A stretch of 27,367 bases of DNA from JAXDBM01 sp964460245 (GTDB lineage: Bacteria; Desulfobacterota; Syntrophia; Syntrophales; Fen-1087), in contig CAYWTL010000032.1 in the NCBI GenBank assembly GCA_964460245.1, forward strand, positions 1 to 27,367, in the 5' to 3' direction. Numbering within the stretch: the stretch's first letter is position 1; every line of letters starts with the position of its first letter. The notes beneath the pieces are model-generated. The model did no database searches. It saw nothing but the letters and a program-made list of their open reading frames with translations, and was not told the DNA's origin. Positions 15,509 to 23,117 of the stretch are shown here, in pieces. Position numbers and translations under genes: made by a program.

Positions 15509-17269
15509 TTAAGTCTGATCCGGAATCAACCGCTTCCTCAGCAGGGCCTCACGGCATTTCAGGGCAAGATTCCTCAACGCCGGAAGGTTCCTCGCCCGCG
15601 TGCTTGCATCGATCAGATTCGCCAGACCGTTTCCCGCATGGGCAAGAAAATCCCGACGGCCCCGCTTCAACCCCAGGAACCCGTAAGCGCCGAGGGCCTG
15701 CATGAGCCGCTGCGCCGAGGCCTCGCGAAATCGCTCCTCATACTCCGGCCAGTCCAGCCCCGCCTCATGCCGCTCATAATGATCCCGCAACAGCGCCAGG
15801 CGCTCATCCTCCGTAAAGAAGACATAGGGGTCATAGAGGAGAGCGCCCAGGTCGTAGAAAAAGCTTCCGAACCGCATCCCCTGAAAGTCGATCAGGACCG
15901 GCTCACCGTCCCGGATCATGATGTTCCGAGACTGGAAATCACGGTGGATCAGCGCGGGACCGGTCTTTTCGAGCCGTTCCGCGAGGCGGGAAAGCTCGGC
16001 TTCGAGCTCGTCCCCGGCGCGCCGGTCGATTTTCAGTCCGCAGAGGGCCTGCACGAAATGATCCCGGAAATAATCCCGTTCCCACCGATACAGATTCGGC
16101 CCGAAAGACTCCATCAGGAAAACGGTTTGCGACGGGAAATCGGCCGGCGGAAAGGCGTGCAGCTTGTGAATGAGAATCAGCGCTTTCCGGTAGCAGATCC
16201 GGCGGATGGCCCAGGCTTGATTCCGGCAGGACCAGAGATCCCGATCTCCCAGGTCTTCCATGACGATGCGCCGGCGGGCCGCGTCATGTTGAATGGTGCG
16301 GGGAACCGCCACTCCGATGCCCTGCAGAAACGAGGCAATCGCCGCGTGGCAGCGGTTCTCCGCGGGTTCGCTCTGATATTGCATGAGCACGGCGGTACGG
16401 TCGCCGCCGTAGCGGACGCGCCAGTAGGAACGGTTCGATCCCCCCCCGAATAGCGGATCCAGCCGGACAGGATCGCTTTCGGCCAGCTTGAGCGCGTGCC
16501 TGACCCAGGCGTCGACTTCCCCGGTCCTTCCGTCGGGATCTTCCGGCTGCCGGCTTTTGATGAAAGTCCGGCAGATCCCTTCGTATGCATCGGGGTACCC
16601 GATGTCGTGCCAAAAGCCTTCGTCGATGACGACCGCGCCCACGGTACCGGGCTTTTCCCGGATCATGCCGGCGAAGACCGGGACAACCGATTCGATGCAA
16701 CCGGGGCGCAGGCGGTTGAGGAAACGCTTTTCCACGGCGTAGATGCCCGTGAACTGGCAATTCCGGACGCCGGGGCGACCGAGGATGCGGCGCATGTCGC
16801 AGACGGACCCGCCGGCATCCAGATCGACGTTCGGAACCGGACCGCTGCTTCGCAGGGCGAGCGTCACTTCCCGGCCCTGTCCGGCATGGGCTGCCAGAAG
16901 CCGGCTCAGCGGCAGGTCCGTCATGATGTCGCCGTTGTAGACGAGGATCGCCTCGTCGCCCTCGAGAAGGTCCTCGATGTTCTTGAGCCCGCCGGCCGTG
17001 TCCAGGAGCACCGGTTCGTGGCGGAAAGCGATTGGAATGCCCCGCCAGCGGCAGTCCGGAAACATACGGGTGTAGGCTTCGGGGCAGTGATGGGTGTTGA
17101 CGATGAAGCGCTCGATGCCGACGGTCATGAGGTGATCCATGACGTAGGTGATCATGGGGCGGCCCGCCACCGGCAGAAGGGGCTTCGGACAGTTGTCCGT
17201 CAGGGGACGGAGGCGTTTGCCCAGGCCGGCCCCCAGGATAAAGGCGGTTCGGATCCGGCCCGGGTTCAA
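15509..17269 (-). CDS. Fused MurU-AmgK: MurNAc-1-P uridylyltransferase and MurNAc kinase
   Basis: One 586-residue protein carries two enzymes of the cell-wall recycling bypass. Residues 1-235 are a nucleotidyltransferase: LGAGLGKRLRPLT at 12-24, PKPLLPVAG at 29-37, the metal site NGDIMTD at 112-118 and WHDIGYPDAY at 220-229, like MurU (MurNAc-1-phosphate plus UTP gives UDP-MurNAc). Residues about 255-586 are an aminoglycoside-phosphotransferase-type kinase like AmgK (anomeric kinase of MurNAc/GlcNAc): GGGSNRSYWRV at 275-285, Brenner motif HRDFQSRNIM at 442-451 and DFQGMRFG at 461-468. In Pseudomonas these are two adjacent genes. The TTG start at 17269 overlaps the ampG stop (TTGA) and has GGAG 8 bases upstream. 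The long open frame upstream is only a reading across ampG. Closely related nucleotidyltransferases act on other sugars, so substrate is inferred from fusion and context. Confidence 0.88.
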   Translation of the reverse strand: MNPGRIRTAFILGAGLGKRLRPLTDNCPKPLLPVAGRPMITYVMDHLMTVGIERFIVNTHHCPEAYTRMFPDCRWRGIPIAFRHEPVLLDTAGGLKNIEDLLEGDEAILVYNGDIMTDLPLSRLLAAHAGQGREVTLALRSSGPVPNVDLDAGGSVCDMRRILGRPGVRNCQFTGIYAVEKRFLNRLRPGCIESVVPVFAGMIREKPGTVGAVVIDEGFWHDIGYPDAYEGICRTFIKSRQPEDPDGRTGEVDAWVRHALKLAESDPVRLDPLFGGGSNRSYWRVRYGGDRTAVLMQYQSEPAENRCHAAIASFLQGIGVAVPRTIQHDAARRRIVMEDLGDRDLWSCRNQAWAIRRICYRKALILIHKLHAFPPADFPSQTVFLMESFGPNLYRWERDYFRDHFVQALCGLKIDRRAGDELEAELSRLAERLEKTGPALIHRDFQSRNIMIRDGEPVLIDFQGMRFGSFFYDLGALLYDPYVFFTEDERLALLRDHYERHEAGLDWPEYEERFREASAQRLMQALGAYGFLGLKRGRRDFLAHAGNGLANLIDASTRARNLPALRNLALKCREALLRKRLIPDQT

Positions 17270-18561
17270 TTGCCTGTCTCCGCCCGCTTCGTGCCGAATG
17301 ACGGATCGATCCGGATCAGGGCCACCACGGCAAAGCCGGGCACGGTGGAAAGGATGATCCACAGAAAGAAGTATGGATAGCCGATCTGCTCCTGGATCCA
17401 CCCGCTGAACATGGCCGGGATCATCATGCCCAGGGCCATGATGCCGGTGGCAACGGCATAGTTCACCGTTTTGAAGGGTCCCTCCGAAATCATGATCATG
17501 ACCATCGTGTAGGCCGTGAAACCGAATCCGTATCCGAACTGCTCCACGGCAACCGCCAGATTGACGATCCAGAAACTCTGCGGCTGCGTGTGGGAGAGGT
17601 AGACGAAAATCAGGTCCGGCAGGTGCATGGCACAGGCCATGAACCAGATCCAGAATTTCAACCCCTGTTTCGAAATGGCACAGCCCCCGACCAGGCCGCC
17701 CAGCATCAGGGCAACGACGCCGACAGTCCCGTAGACGATACCGACCTCGCCGGTCGTCAACCCGAGACCGCCCTTCACCCGAGGATCCAGAAGGAAGGGC
17801 GCCACCATCTTCACGAGCTGGGCCTCGGCAAAGCGGTACAACAGCAGAAACGCGATGATCCCCAGGATATTTTTCTGCCGGAAGAACAGAAACAGACTCT
17901 CGAGAAACTGGCCGGGGCGGCTTCGGGATGGGTCCGGTGCGGCCGGCCGGTCCGCGAACGGACGGGGGAGAACGGCGGCATGGTAGAGGCAGAATGCGAG
18001 AAATCCGGACGCGGCCGCGATGAACGTGATCGACCAGGCGGATGCCACCGTGAAGCCGTGCGTTTCCAGATAACCGGCGAGAATGACCAGGCCGCCCTTG
18101 GCGGCGATCGTGGCAATCCGATAAAAGGTGGTCCGCACGCCGATAAAGGCCGCCTGCTGGTGCTCTGGGAGCGCCAGCATGTAGAAACCGTCGGCGGCGA
18201 TGTCGTGGGTGGCGGAGCTGAAGGCCAGGATCCAGAAAAAAGCCAGCGTGTACCGGAAAAAATCGGGCGCCGGAATGGTCAGGGCCACGGAGGCCAGGGA
18301 CGCGCCGACTGCAAGCTGCATGAAGACGATCCAGAATCGCTTCGTCCGGAGCATGTCGACCAGCGGGCTCCAGAGGGGTTTGATGACCCAGGGCAGATAG
18401 AGCCAGCTCGTGTACAGCGCGATGTCGGTGTTGGAAATGCCGAGACGCTTGTACAGAACGACCGAGACCGTCATGACCATGACATAGGGAATGCCTTCCG
18501 CAAGATAGAGGGTGGGAATCCATTTCCACTGGTTCCGCGCGGGCGGATCAAAAATAGGCAT
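17266..18561 (-). CDS. ampG: AmpG-like muropeptide permease (MFS)
   Basis: This inner-membrane transporter of about 431 residues probably imports GlcNAc-anhydroMurNAc peptides released from the wall. Family features are the start NQWKWIPTLYLAEGIPYVMV, SWLYLPWVIKPLWSPLVD in the first half, the helix LAFSSATHDIAADGFYM with the Asp-rich cytoplasmic turn, and GFTAYTMVMIMISEG late in the protein. AmpG proteins keep this LAEGxPY...P...KPLWSPxxD pattern. The ATG at 18561 suits the family N-terminus and leaves a normal leader from the promoter at 18612-18640; an ATG at 18594 is possible. Its stop overlaps the murU-amgK start, which ties import to sugar salvage. No nagZ, ampD or anmK is visible in this window. 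Confidence 0.87.
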   Translation of the reverse strand: MPIFDPPARNQWKWIPTLYLAEGIPYVMVMTVSVVLYKRLGISNTDIALYTSWLYLPWVIKPLWSPLVDMLRTKRFWIVFMQLAVGASLASVALTIPAPDFFRYTLAFFWILAFSSATHDIAADGFYMLALPEHQQAAFIGVRTTFYRIATIAAKGGLVILAGYLETHGFTVASAWSITFIAAASGFLAFCLYHAAVLPRPFADRPAAPDPSRSRPGQFLESLFLFFRQKNILGIIAFLLLYRFAEAQLVKMVAPFLLDPRVKGGLGLTTGEVGIVYGTVGVVALMLGGLVGGCAISKQGLKFWIWFMACAMHLPDLIFVYLSHTQPQSFWIVNLAVAVEQFGYGFGFTAYTMVMIMISEGPFKTVNYAVATGIMALGMMIPAMFSGWIQEQIGYPYFFLWIILSTVPGFAVVALIRIDPSFGTKRAETGN

Positions 18562-18611
18562 GTTCTTCAGTCTCGCGGCACCTGGGATGCGCATGAATTT
18601 TACGTAGCGGA

Positions 18612-18640
18612 CGCATAGAATATGAGCACGGGCTCGTCAA
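18612..18640 (-). promoter_or_regulatory. Candidate promoter for ampG
   Basis: TTGACG (18640-18635) and TATGCG (18617-18612) are 17 bases apart on the minus strand, between the SpoIID-like stop and ampG. The start near 18605 would give about 44 leader bases before the ATG at 18561, but only about 11 before the ATG at 18594. Confidence 0.4.
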
Positions 18641-18666
18641 CGAAAAAGGCGGACGGGCATGTCGAA

Positions 18667-19998
18667 TCAGTAGCATCTTCTCAGTGCGGCGCCCTGAAAA
18701 TATTGCTTCAGGATTTCCTCGGCCCCGGCCCCCCGCGCCGCCATCACCGCCGCCCCGACCTGGCACAGGCCGACGCCATGCCCCCAACCGGCGCCTTCCA
18801 GAATGAAGCGGACAGGCAGACCGGACGGAGCGCAATGGCTGGAGACGACGAAGGCGCTGCTGTAGAGGTGGCTTCGGGAAAGGCAGCGGCGGATCTCCAG
18901 CTCCTTGCCCACCACCAGACGTTCCTTCGATCCTTGAATCTCCAACCGGATGATCCGCCCCGAGGGGCCGCGTTCCAGCGGCGTCAGGCGCTGAAGAATG
19001 CCGAAGTCGAGCCCCGTCTTTTCCCTCAGGATCGCCTCCAGTTCCTCCCGGTCGTAGACCCTTTTCCAGCGGAAAAAATCGGCCGTCTCCCGATCGAAGG
19101 CCGGAAGGATCTGCCTTAGAAGATCGGTGTCCGATGTGCTGCAATGGGCTTCCGGCGACCCGCAGATCCATCGCCTGGCCTCGTCCTCGGTCCGCACTGC
19201 CGGAAAGAGTCGCGCGGAATCGGACACCGAGGAGAGATAGGGAATGGGGGTCTCTTCCCAGACGTTTTCGAAATTTTCCGTCAGTCCGCCGCAGGATTTG
19301 TGATACCGCGCGTCGCAGATCTCTCCGCCGTAAGCCAGGCAAATCCCGCGGCTAGACCGGACGGCCTCCCGGACGGTTCGGGAAACGACGCCGGTTCCCT
19401 GGTATCGCTGGCAGTGATCGTCGGCGCAGACGTCGAAACCATCGTGCTCCTCGCGGCCGTACCAGGCGATGCGCTCCCCCGGACGCCGGCTGTCCGGCCG
19501 TCCCGCCCCGGCCGCCGGTTCCGGTCTGCTCGACCGTTCCAGCAGGGATGCAACCCAGCTTCGCGACATGATGGCATGGGCTCTCAGGAATTCCAGCGGG
19601 GCTGAAGCGCTCATTTCCGAGGCAATGACGCTCTCCAGATATGGTTCGAGAAGGATTTCATTGACGGCCGTTACGACGCCGTCCTCGCGGGCCATGAGCA
19701 CGAGATCTCCTTGAAAGGTCTGTTCCTGCTCCCGCTCCCAGTGGAAGCGGATGCCGATCCGGACGCCGGAAAGGGTGAATGTGGACGATTCCCCGCCTGT
19801 GAAGCGGATGGCCCCCGGTCCGGCAAACGACCTCCCCCGGGGATCCGCAAGGATGATGCGGCCGCCTTCGGCATGCGCGGTAAAGGGACCGTCGACGGAC
19901 GTACCGTTCTCCAGGCGGAACGGTCCGTTGAATCCTCCCCGGACCTGCCGTCGGTCCGTCAGAACGCCGACTCTGATTTTCGGCTCCTCGGTCATCAT
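18667..19998 (-). CDS. SpoIID/LytB domain protein without visible signal peptide
   Basis: The 443-residue product matches the SpoIID/LytB family, whose sporulation member is a lytic transglycosylase acting on denuded glycan strands. Seen here are IASEMSASAPLEFLRAHAIMSRSW near 125-148 with the putative catalytic Glu128, a Cys/His cluster CADDHC at 191-196, CDARYHKSCGG at 228-238 (the family's GG turn, with possible metal ligands) and GWGHGVGLCQVGA at 404-416. It is longer than the bare domain, with N-terminal beta-rich repeats (residues 1-110). No signal peptide or membrane anchor is seen at MMTEEPKIRV, which is odd for a wall enzyme. It begins the recycling block, upstream of ampG, and diverges from mobA. 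No ribosome-binding site is obvious. Sporulation is not implied. Confidence 0.83.
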   Translation of the reverse strand: MMTEEPKIRVGVLTDRRQVRGGFNGPFRLENGTSVDGPFTAHAEGGRIILADPRGRSFAGPGAIRFTGGESSTFTLSGVRIGIRFHWEREQEQTFQGDLVLMAREDGVVTAVNEILLEPYLESVIASEMSASAPLEFLRAHAIMSRSWVASLLERSSRPEPAAGAGRPDSRRPGERIAWYGREEHDGFDVCADDHCQRYQGTGVVSRTVREAVRSSRGICLAYGGEICDARYHKSCGGLTENFENVWEETPIPYLSSVSDSARLFPAVRTEDEARRWICGSPEAHCSTSDTDLLRQILPAFDRETADFFRWKRVYDREELEAILREKTGLDFGILQRLTPLERGPSGRIIRLEIQGSKERLVVGKELEIRRCLSRSHLYSSAFVVSSHCAPSGLPVRFILEGAGWGHGVGLCQVGAAVMAARGAGAEEILKQYFQGAALRRCY

Positions 19999-20046
19999 GA
20001 AATCACGTGCGGCTTCCGTCCCCGAATGGGCAAAGCGTTTTTGCAG

Positions 20047-20075
20047 ACCCTACACGATCCGACGTCCGATGTCAA
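20047..20075 (-). promoter_or_regulatory. Candidate promoter for the SpoIID-like gene
   Basis: A perfect TTGACA (20075-20070) and TAGGGT (20052-20047) are 17 bases apart on the minus strand. The transcript would start near 20040, about 42 bases before the ATG at 19998. The -10 keeps the first two and last consensus bases. Confidence 0.45.
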
Positions 20076-20132
20076 AACACGTCCGCAATGCCTCCTTGAC
20101 CTGGCCCCGGAAACTGTATTAGGGGTATCCTC

Positions 20133-20720
20133 ATGAGCGCGCAGAGCATGACGGGCATCATCCTGTCCGGCGGTGAAAATTCCCGCATGGGGCGGAACAA
20201 GGCCTTCCTGATCGTGGACGGCGAACGGCTGATCGACCGGATGATCCGGATCTTCAGGGGCCTGTTCGCCGAGGTGATCCTGGTGACGAATCAACCCCGG
20301 GACTATCTCGATCTGGATGTGAACCTGGTGACCGACATCTATCCGGGCAGAAAGGCCCTGGGAGGCCTCTACACGGGCCTGTTTTACGCAAACAGTTCTC
20401 ATGCCTTCGTTGCCGCCTGCGACATGCCCTGCCTGAACGCCGCATTCATCGCTCATATGATGGAACGGGCCCTTGCCTGCGACATTGTCGTCCCGCAGGC
20501 CGCCGACGGTCTCCAGCCCCTTCACGCCGTCTACTCCAGAAAATGCCTGCACGCCATCCGGAACAGCCTGCTCCGCGACAGACTCAAAATCACCGGTTTT
20601 TACAAAGGCCTGAAAATCCTCTACATCCCCGAGGAAACCATTCGCACCTTCGATCCCGGCGCCCGGATGTTCGTGAACATCAACACTCCGGAAGATCTTC
20701 TCCGCCTGAATCCGGACTGA
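20133..20720 (+). CDS. mobA: Molybdenum cofactor guanylyltransferase
   Basis: The 195-residue protein shows the MobA pattern at its start, IILSGGENSRMGRNKAFL (residues 9-26), the GTP-binding loop with a Lys for phosphate. TDIYPGRKALGGLYTGL follows, then VAACDMPCLN, the Asp-containing metal site, and a final MFVNINTPEDL. It would join GMP to molybdopterin to make the guanine dinucleotide cofactor used by formate dehydrogenases and similar oxidoreductases, in the cytoplasm. The ATG has AGGGG about 8 bases upstream. No other molybdenum cofactor gene is in the window. It is 128 bases upstream of the OFA transporter on the same strand, and diverges from the SpoIID-like gene. Confidence 0.9.
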   Translation: MSAQSMTGIILSGGENSRMGRNKAFLIVDGERLIDRMIRIFRGLFAEVILVTNQPRDYLDLDVNLVTDIYPGRKALGGLYTGLFYANSSHAFVAACDMPCLNAAFIAHMMERALACDIVVPQAADGLQPLHAVYSRKCLHAIRNSLLRDRLKITGFYKGLKILYIPEETIRTFDPGARMFVNINTPEDLLRLNPD

Positions 20721-20763
20721 GCGAGGGTTTCGAAAACATCCGTTCGTCATGAGCCTTTCCGGC

Positions 20764-20807
20764 TTGAAGGTTTCCGCAAATATTATTAGACAAGGTCCCG
20801 CAAATAT
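20764..20807 (+). promoter_or_regulatory. Promoter candidate with two direct repeats before the OFA transporter
   Basis: TTGAAG (20764-20769) and TAGACA (20787-20792) are 17 bases apart. The 10-base word CCGCAAATAT occurs twice, at 20774-20783 (within the -35/-10 spacer) and 20798-20807 (about the predicted start), 24 bases apart. This is where a repressor would sit. Confidence 0.4.
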
Positions 20808-20848
20808 GCTAATTGCCCGCGCATTATGTTCAAAAGGAGGAATATTTA

Positions 20849-22177
20849 ATGGCAGCTGAGAAAACGTTCAATCGGTGGCTTGTCGTAGTCGGCGCAATGC
20901 TGATCCAGGTCAGCCTCGGCGCGGTTTACATCTACAGCGTCTTCAAACCCGCCCTGAACGCCAAGTTTCCATCCTGGAGCCCGACGGACCTCGCCCTTCC
21001 CTCCCAGCTCATTCTCGCCTTTTTCGCCCTGGGCGTCATCTTCGCGGGCAAGATCCAGGACAAGATCGGGCCGCGCCTCGTTGCCTCCGTCGGCGGTTTG
21101 ATGCTGGGAGCGGGCCTCATCCTCGCATCTTATGCGGACACGCTGACGATGTTCACCGTAGCATTCAGCGTGCTCGGCGGTCTGGGCATCGGCGCCGCGT
21201 ACGTCTGCCCCATCGCCACCTGCGTAAAGTGGTTCCCCGACAAGCGCGGGATGATCACCGGCCTTGCCGTGGCGGGATTCGGCGCCGGCGCCCTCGTCTT
21301 TACCCCCATCGCCAAGGCATTCATCGCTTCTTCGGGCATCATGCCGACGTTCATGTATCTCGGCATCATTTTTCTGGTCGCCGTCGTGCTGGGCGCCCAG
21401 CTGATGGTCGTGCCCCCGGCCGGATACAAGCCGGAAGGCTGGACCCCGCCCGCGCCCGCTCCGGGGGCGGCCGCGTCTTCGGGCGCCGATTTTACCACCG
21501 GTGAAATGCTCAGGACCCCGCAGTTCTACTTCCTCTGGATCACCTATTTTGCGGGCTGCATGGCGGGACTCATGATCATCATGAACATCACCAACATGTG
21601 GCAGTCGCCTTCCATGATCGAACTGGCCAAGGGTATGCCGACCGTCACGAAAGACGCCTTCAAGACCATCGCCGATCAGGGAGCCTGGGCCGTCATGATC
21701 GTCGCGATCCTCAATGCGGCGGGACGCCTCGTCTGGGGACAGGTATCCGACATGATCGGCCGCAAGATGACCCTGATCATCATCTTCGCCTATGCCGGCG
21801 TCATCATGCTGGCCCTGAACATGTTCACCAGCTATCCCATGTTCCTCTTCGGCGTCTGCTCCATCGGATTCTGTTTCGGAGGGTTCCTCGGCCTCTACCC
21901 GGCGGTGACGGCGGATTATTTCGGCACGAAAAACGTGGGCGCCAACTATGGTCTGATGTTTGCCGCCTACGGCGCGGGCGGGCTGATCGGCCCCTGGCTG
22001 GCCCCCAAGCTCATGAACATCGTCGGCCAGATTCCCTACGAGGTCATGGACAAAGGCGCCGTCCTGCTCAAACAGTTCAGCGCGGGGAACTATTCCACCT
22101 CCTTCATCATCTCCGGCGTGATGTGCCTTGCATCCATCGGCATCGTCTGGATGCTCAAGCCGCCTCAGAAAGCCTGA
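20849..22177 (+). CDS. OFA-family (oxalate/formate antiporter-like) MFS transporter
   Basis: The 442-residue product has about 12 membrane segments and belongs to the OFA branch of the major facilitator superfamily, of which OxlT is the model. Seen are LGAVYIYSVFKPALNAKFPSW near the start, the cytoplasmic GKIQDKIGPR loop after helix 2, GAAYVCPIATCVKWFPDKRGMITGL, a second-half WGQVSDMIGRK loop and GANYGLMFAAYGAGGLIGP. Relatives carry oxalate/formate, lactate, pyruvate or other monocarboxylates; the substrate here is not predicted. The ATG at 20849 is chosen because AAAAGGAGG stands about 8 bases upstream; a frame from 20813 is only an extension. A strong terminator follows at 22197-22233, so it is probably a single-gene unit. 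Confidence 0.88.
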   Translation: MAAEKTFNRWLVVVGAMLIQVSLGAVYIYSVFKPALNAKFPSWSPTDLALPSQLILAFFALGVIFAGKIQDKIGPRLVASVGGLMLGAGLILASYADTLTMFTVAFSVLGGLGIGAAYVCPIATCVKWFPDKRGMITGLAVAGFGAGALVFTPIAKAFIASSGIMPTFMYLGIIFLVAVVLGAQLMVVPPAGYKPEGWTPPAPAPGAAASSGADFTTGEMLRTPQFYFLWITYFAGCMAGLMIIMNITNMWQSPSMIELAKGMPTVTKDAFKTIADQGAWAVMIVAILNAAGRLVWGQVSDMIGRKMTLIIIFAYAGVIMLALNMFTSYPMFLFGVCSIGFCFGGFLGLYPAVTADYFGTKNVGANYGLMFAAYGAGGLIGPWLAPKLMNIVGQIPYEVMDKGAVLLKQFSAGNYSTSFIISGVMCLASIGIVWMLKPPQKA

Positions 22178-22196
22178 AGACAGGTTGTTCAAGCAG

Positions 22197-22233
22197 AAAG
22201 GGGAAACTCCCGACGGAGTTTCCCCTTTCTTTT
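22197..22233 (+). terminator. Intrinsic terminator after the OFA transporter
   Basis: A perfect 13-bp stem (22197-22209 with 22216-22228) and a 6-base loop are followed by CTTTT. It begins 20 bases after the transporter stop. Confidence 0.9.
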
Positions 22234-22259
22234 CACCAGTGGATGCCCCATTGTGCGGA

Positions 22260-22317
22260 ACCGGCCGCTCTGCCGTTCCGGATTCGGCCCGATCCTCCCG
22301 GAAAGGGAGCGGCCGGT
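22260..22317. repeat. Nested inverted repeat between convergent genes
   Basis: An 11-bp perfect inverted repeat (22260-22270 with 22307-22317) encloses a second 6-bp pair (22276-22281 with 22298-22303), making a long GC-rich hairpin of 58 bases. It lies after the coaX stop and the transporter terminator. No T-run follows on either strand, so it is not a classic terminator. It could stabilise a 3' end or be a dispersed repeat element. Confidence 0.6.
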
Positions 22318-22345
22318 GCCGATGCGCCGGGGTCCGACCGAACCT

Positions 22346-23113
22346 TTATGACCTGTTGCGGAGATAGATGATCCGCAGGCCCTCCAGCGTCAGCATATCA
22401 TCCACGACATTGATGTTTTTCGTCTCGGGCGCGACAATCTTGGCCAGTCCCCCCGTCGCGACCACGAGGGGGTTCGATTTCACCTCCGCTTTCAGGCGCT
22501 CGCAGATCCCGTCCACCAGGCCGGCGTAGCCGTACATGATTCCCGCCTGCATGCTGCTCACGGTATCCTTGGCCACGATCGACCGGGGTTTGCTGAGTTC
22601 GACCCGGGGCAGCTTGGCCGCCCGCTCGAAAAGGGCTTCGCTGGAGATCATGATGCCCGGGGCGATGCAGCCTCCCATATATTCCCCTCTGACGGAAACG
22701 TAATCGAACGTGGTCGCGGTCCCGAAATCGACGATGATCAGATCCTGTTTGTACTTTTCGTAGCCGGCCACCGCGTTCACGATCCGGTCCGCTCCCACCT
22801 CCTTCGGGTTGTCGTAGAAAATGGGCATGCCCGTCTTGACGCCGGGCCCGACGATCAGCGGTTTCAAACCGAAATATTTACGGCAGAGCGGTTCCAGAAT
22901 ATTCAGCATGGGGGGAACAACGCAGGAAATGATGATGTCCCGGATCTTCCGGGAACTGATCCGGCTGGTCTTGTAGAGATTGTAAATCAGCATCCCGTAT
23001 TCGTCCACGGTGTGATCCACGACGGTCCGGATCCGCCAGTCGTGGACCAGTTCCGCTCCGTCAAAGAGGCCCAGGACGGTGTTGGTATTTCCCACGTCAA
23101 CGACCAAGAGCAC
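22346..23113 (-). CDS. coaX: Type III pantothenate kinase
   Basis: The 255-residue product performs the first step of coenzyme A synthesis, phosphorylating pantothenate with ATP. Type III (CoaX) hallmarks are present: LLVVDVGNTNTVLGLF at the start (phosphate-binding DxGNTN), GVKTGMPIFYDNPKEVGADRIVNA in the middle, VDFGTATTFDYV and GGCIAPGI. The start is a GTG at 23113 with GGGGAGG 7 bases upstream. The open frame to 23176 is only overlap with birA. It starts 5 bases past the birA stop, an order (birA-coaX) common in bacteria, and lies in a run valS-nadC-birA-coaX. Confidence 0.94.
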   Translation of the reverse strand: MLLVVDVGNTNTVLGLFDGAELVHDWRIRTVVDHTVDEYGMLIYNLYKTSRISSRKIRDIIISCVVPPMLNILEPLCRKYFGLKPLIVGPGVKTGMPIFYDNPKEVGADRIVNAVAGYEKYKQDLIIVDFGTATTFDYVSVRGEYMGGCIAPGIMISSEALFERAAKLPRVELSKPRSIVAKDTVSSMQAGIMYGYAGLVDGICERLKAEVKSNPLVVATGGLAKIVAPETKNINVVDDMLTLEGLRIIYLRNRS

Positions 23114-23117
23114 GATG

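Noticed and set aside
16429..16445. GGTTCGATCCC, like a tRNA T-arm
   Set aside because: It lies inside the kinase part of murU-amgK and no acceptor, D or anticodon arm surrounds it.
17270..18529. N-terminal extension of the MurU-AmgK frame over ampG
   Set aside because: This part reads as a frameshadow of ampG (His/Arg/Gly-rich), and the TTG at 17269 with its ribosome-binding site gives a normal MurU start.
20096..20125. Promoter TTGACC with TAGGGG before mobA
   Set aside because: It would start transcription almost exactly at the mobA ATG. The AGGGG is better explained as the ribosome-binding site.
20846..22192. 448-codon open frame on the minus strand
   Set aside because: Mirror of the OFA transporter; composition dominated by His, Asp, Gly and Arg with no family pattern, whereas the + strand has a ribosome-binding site and clear MFS motifs.
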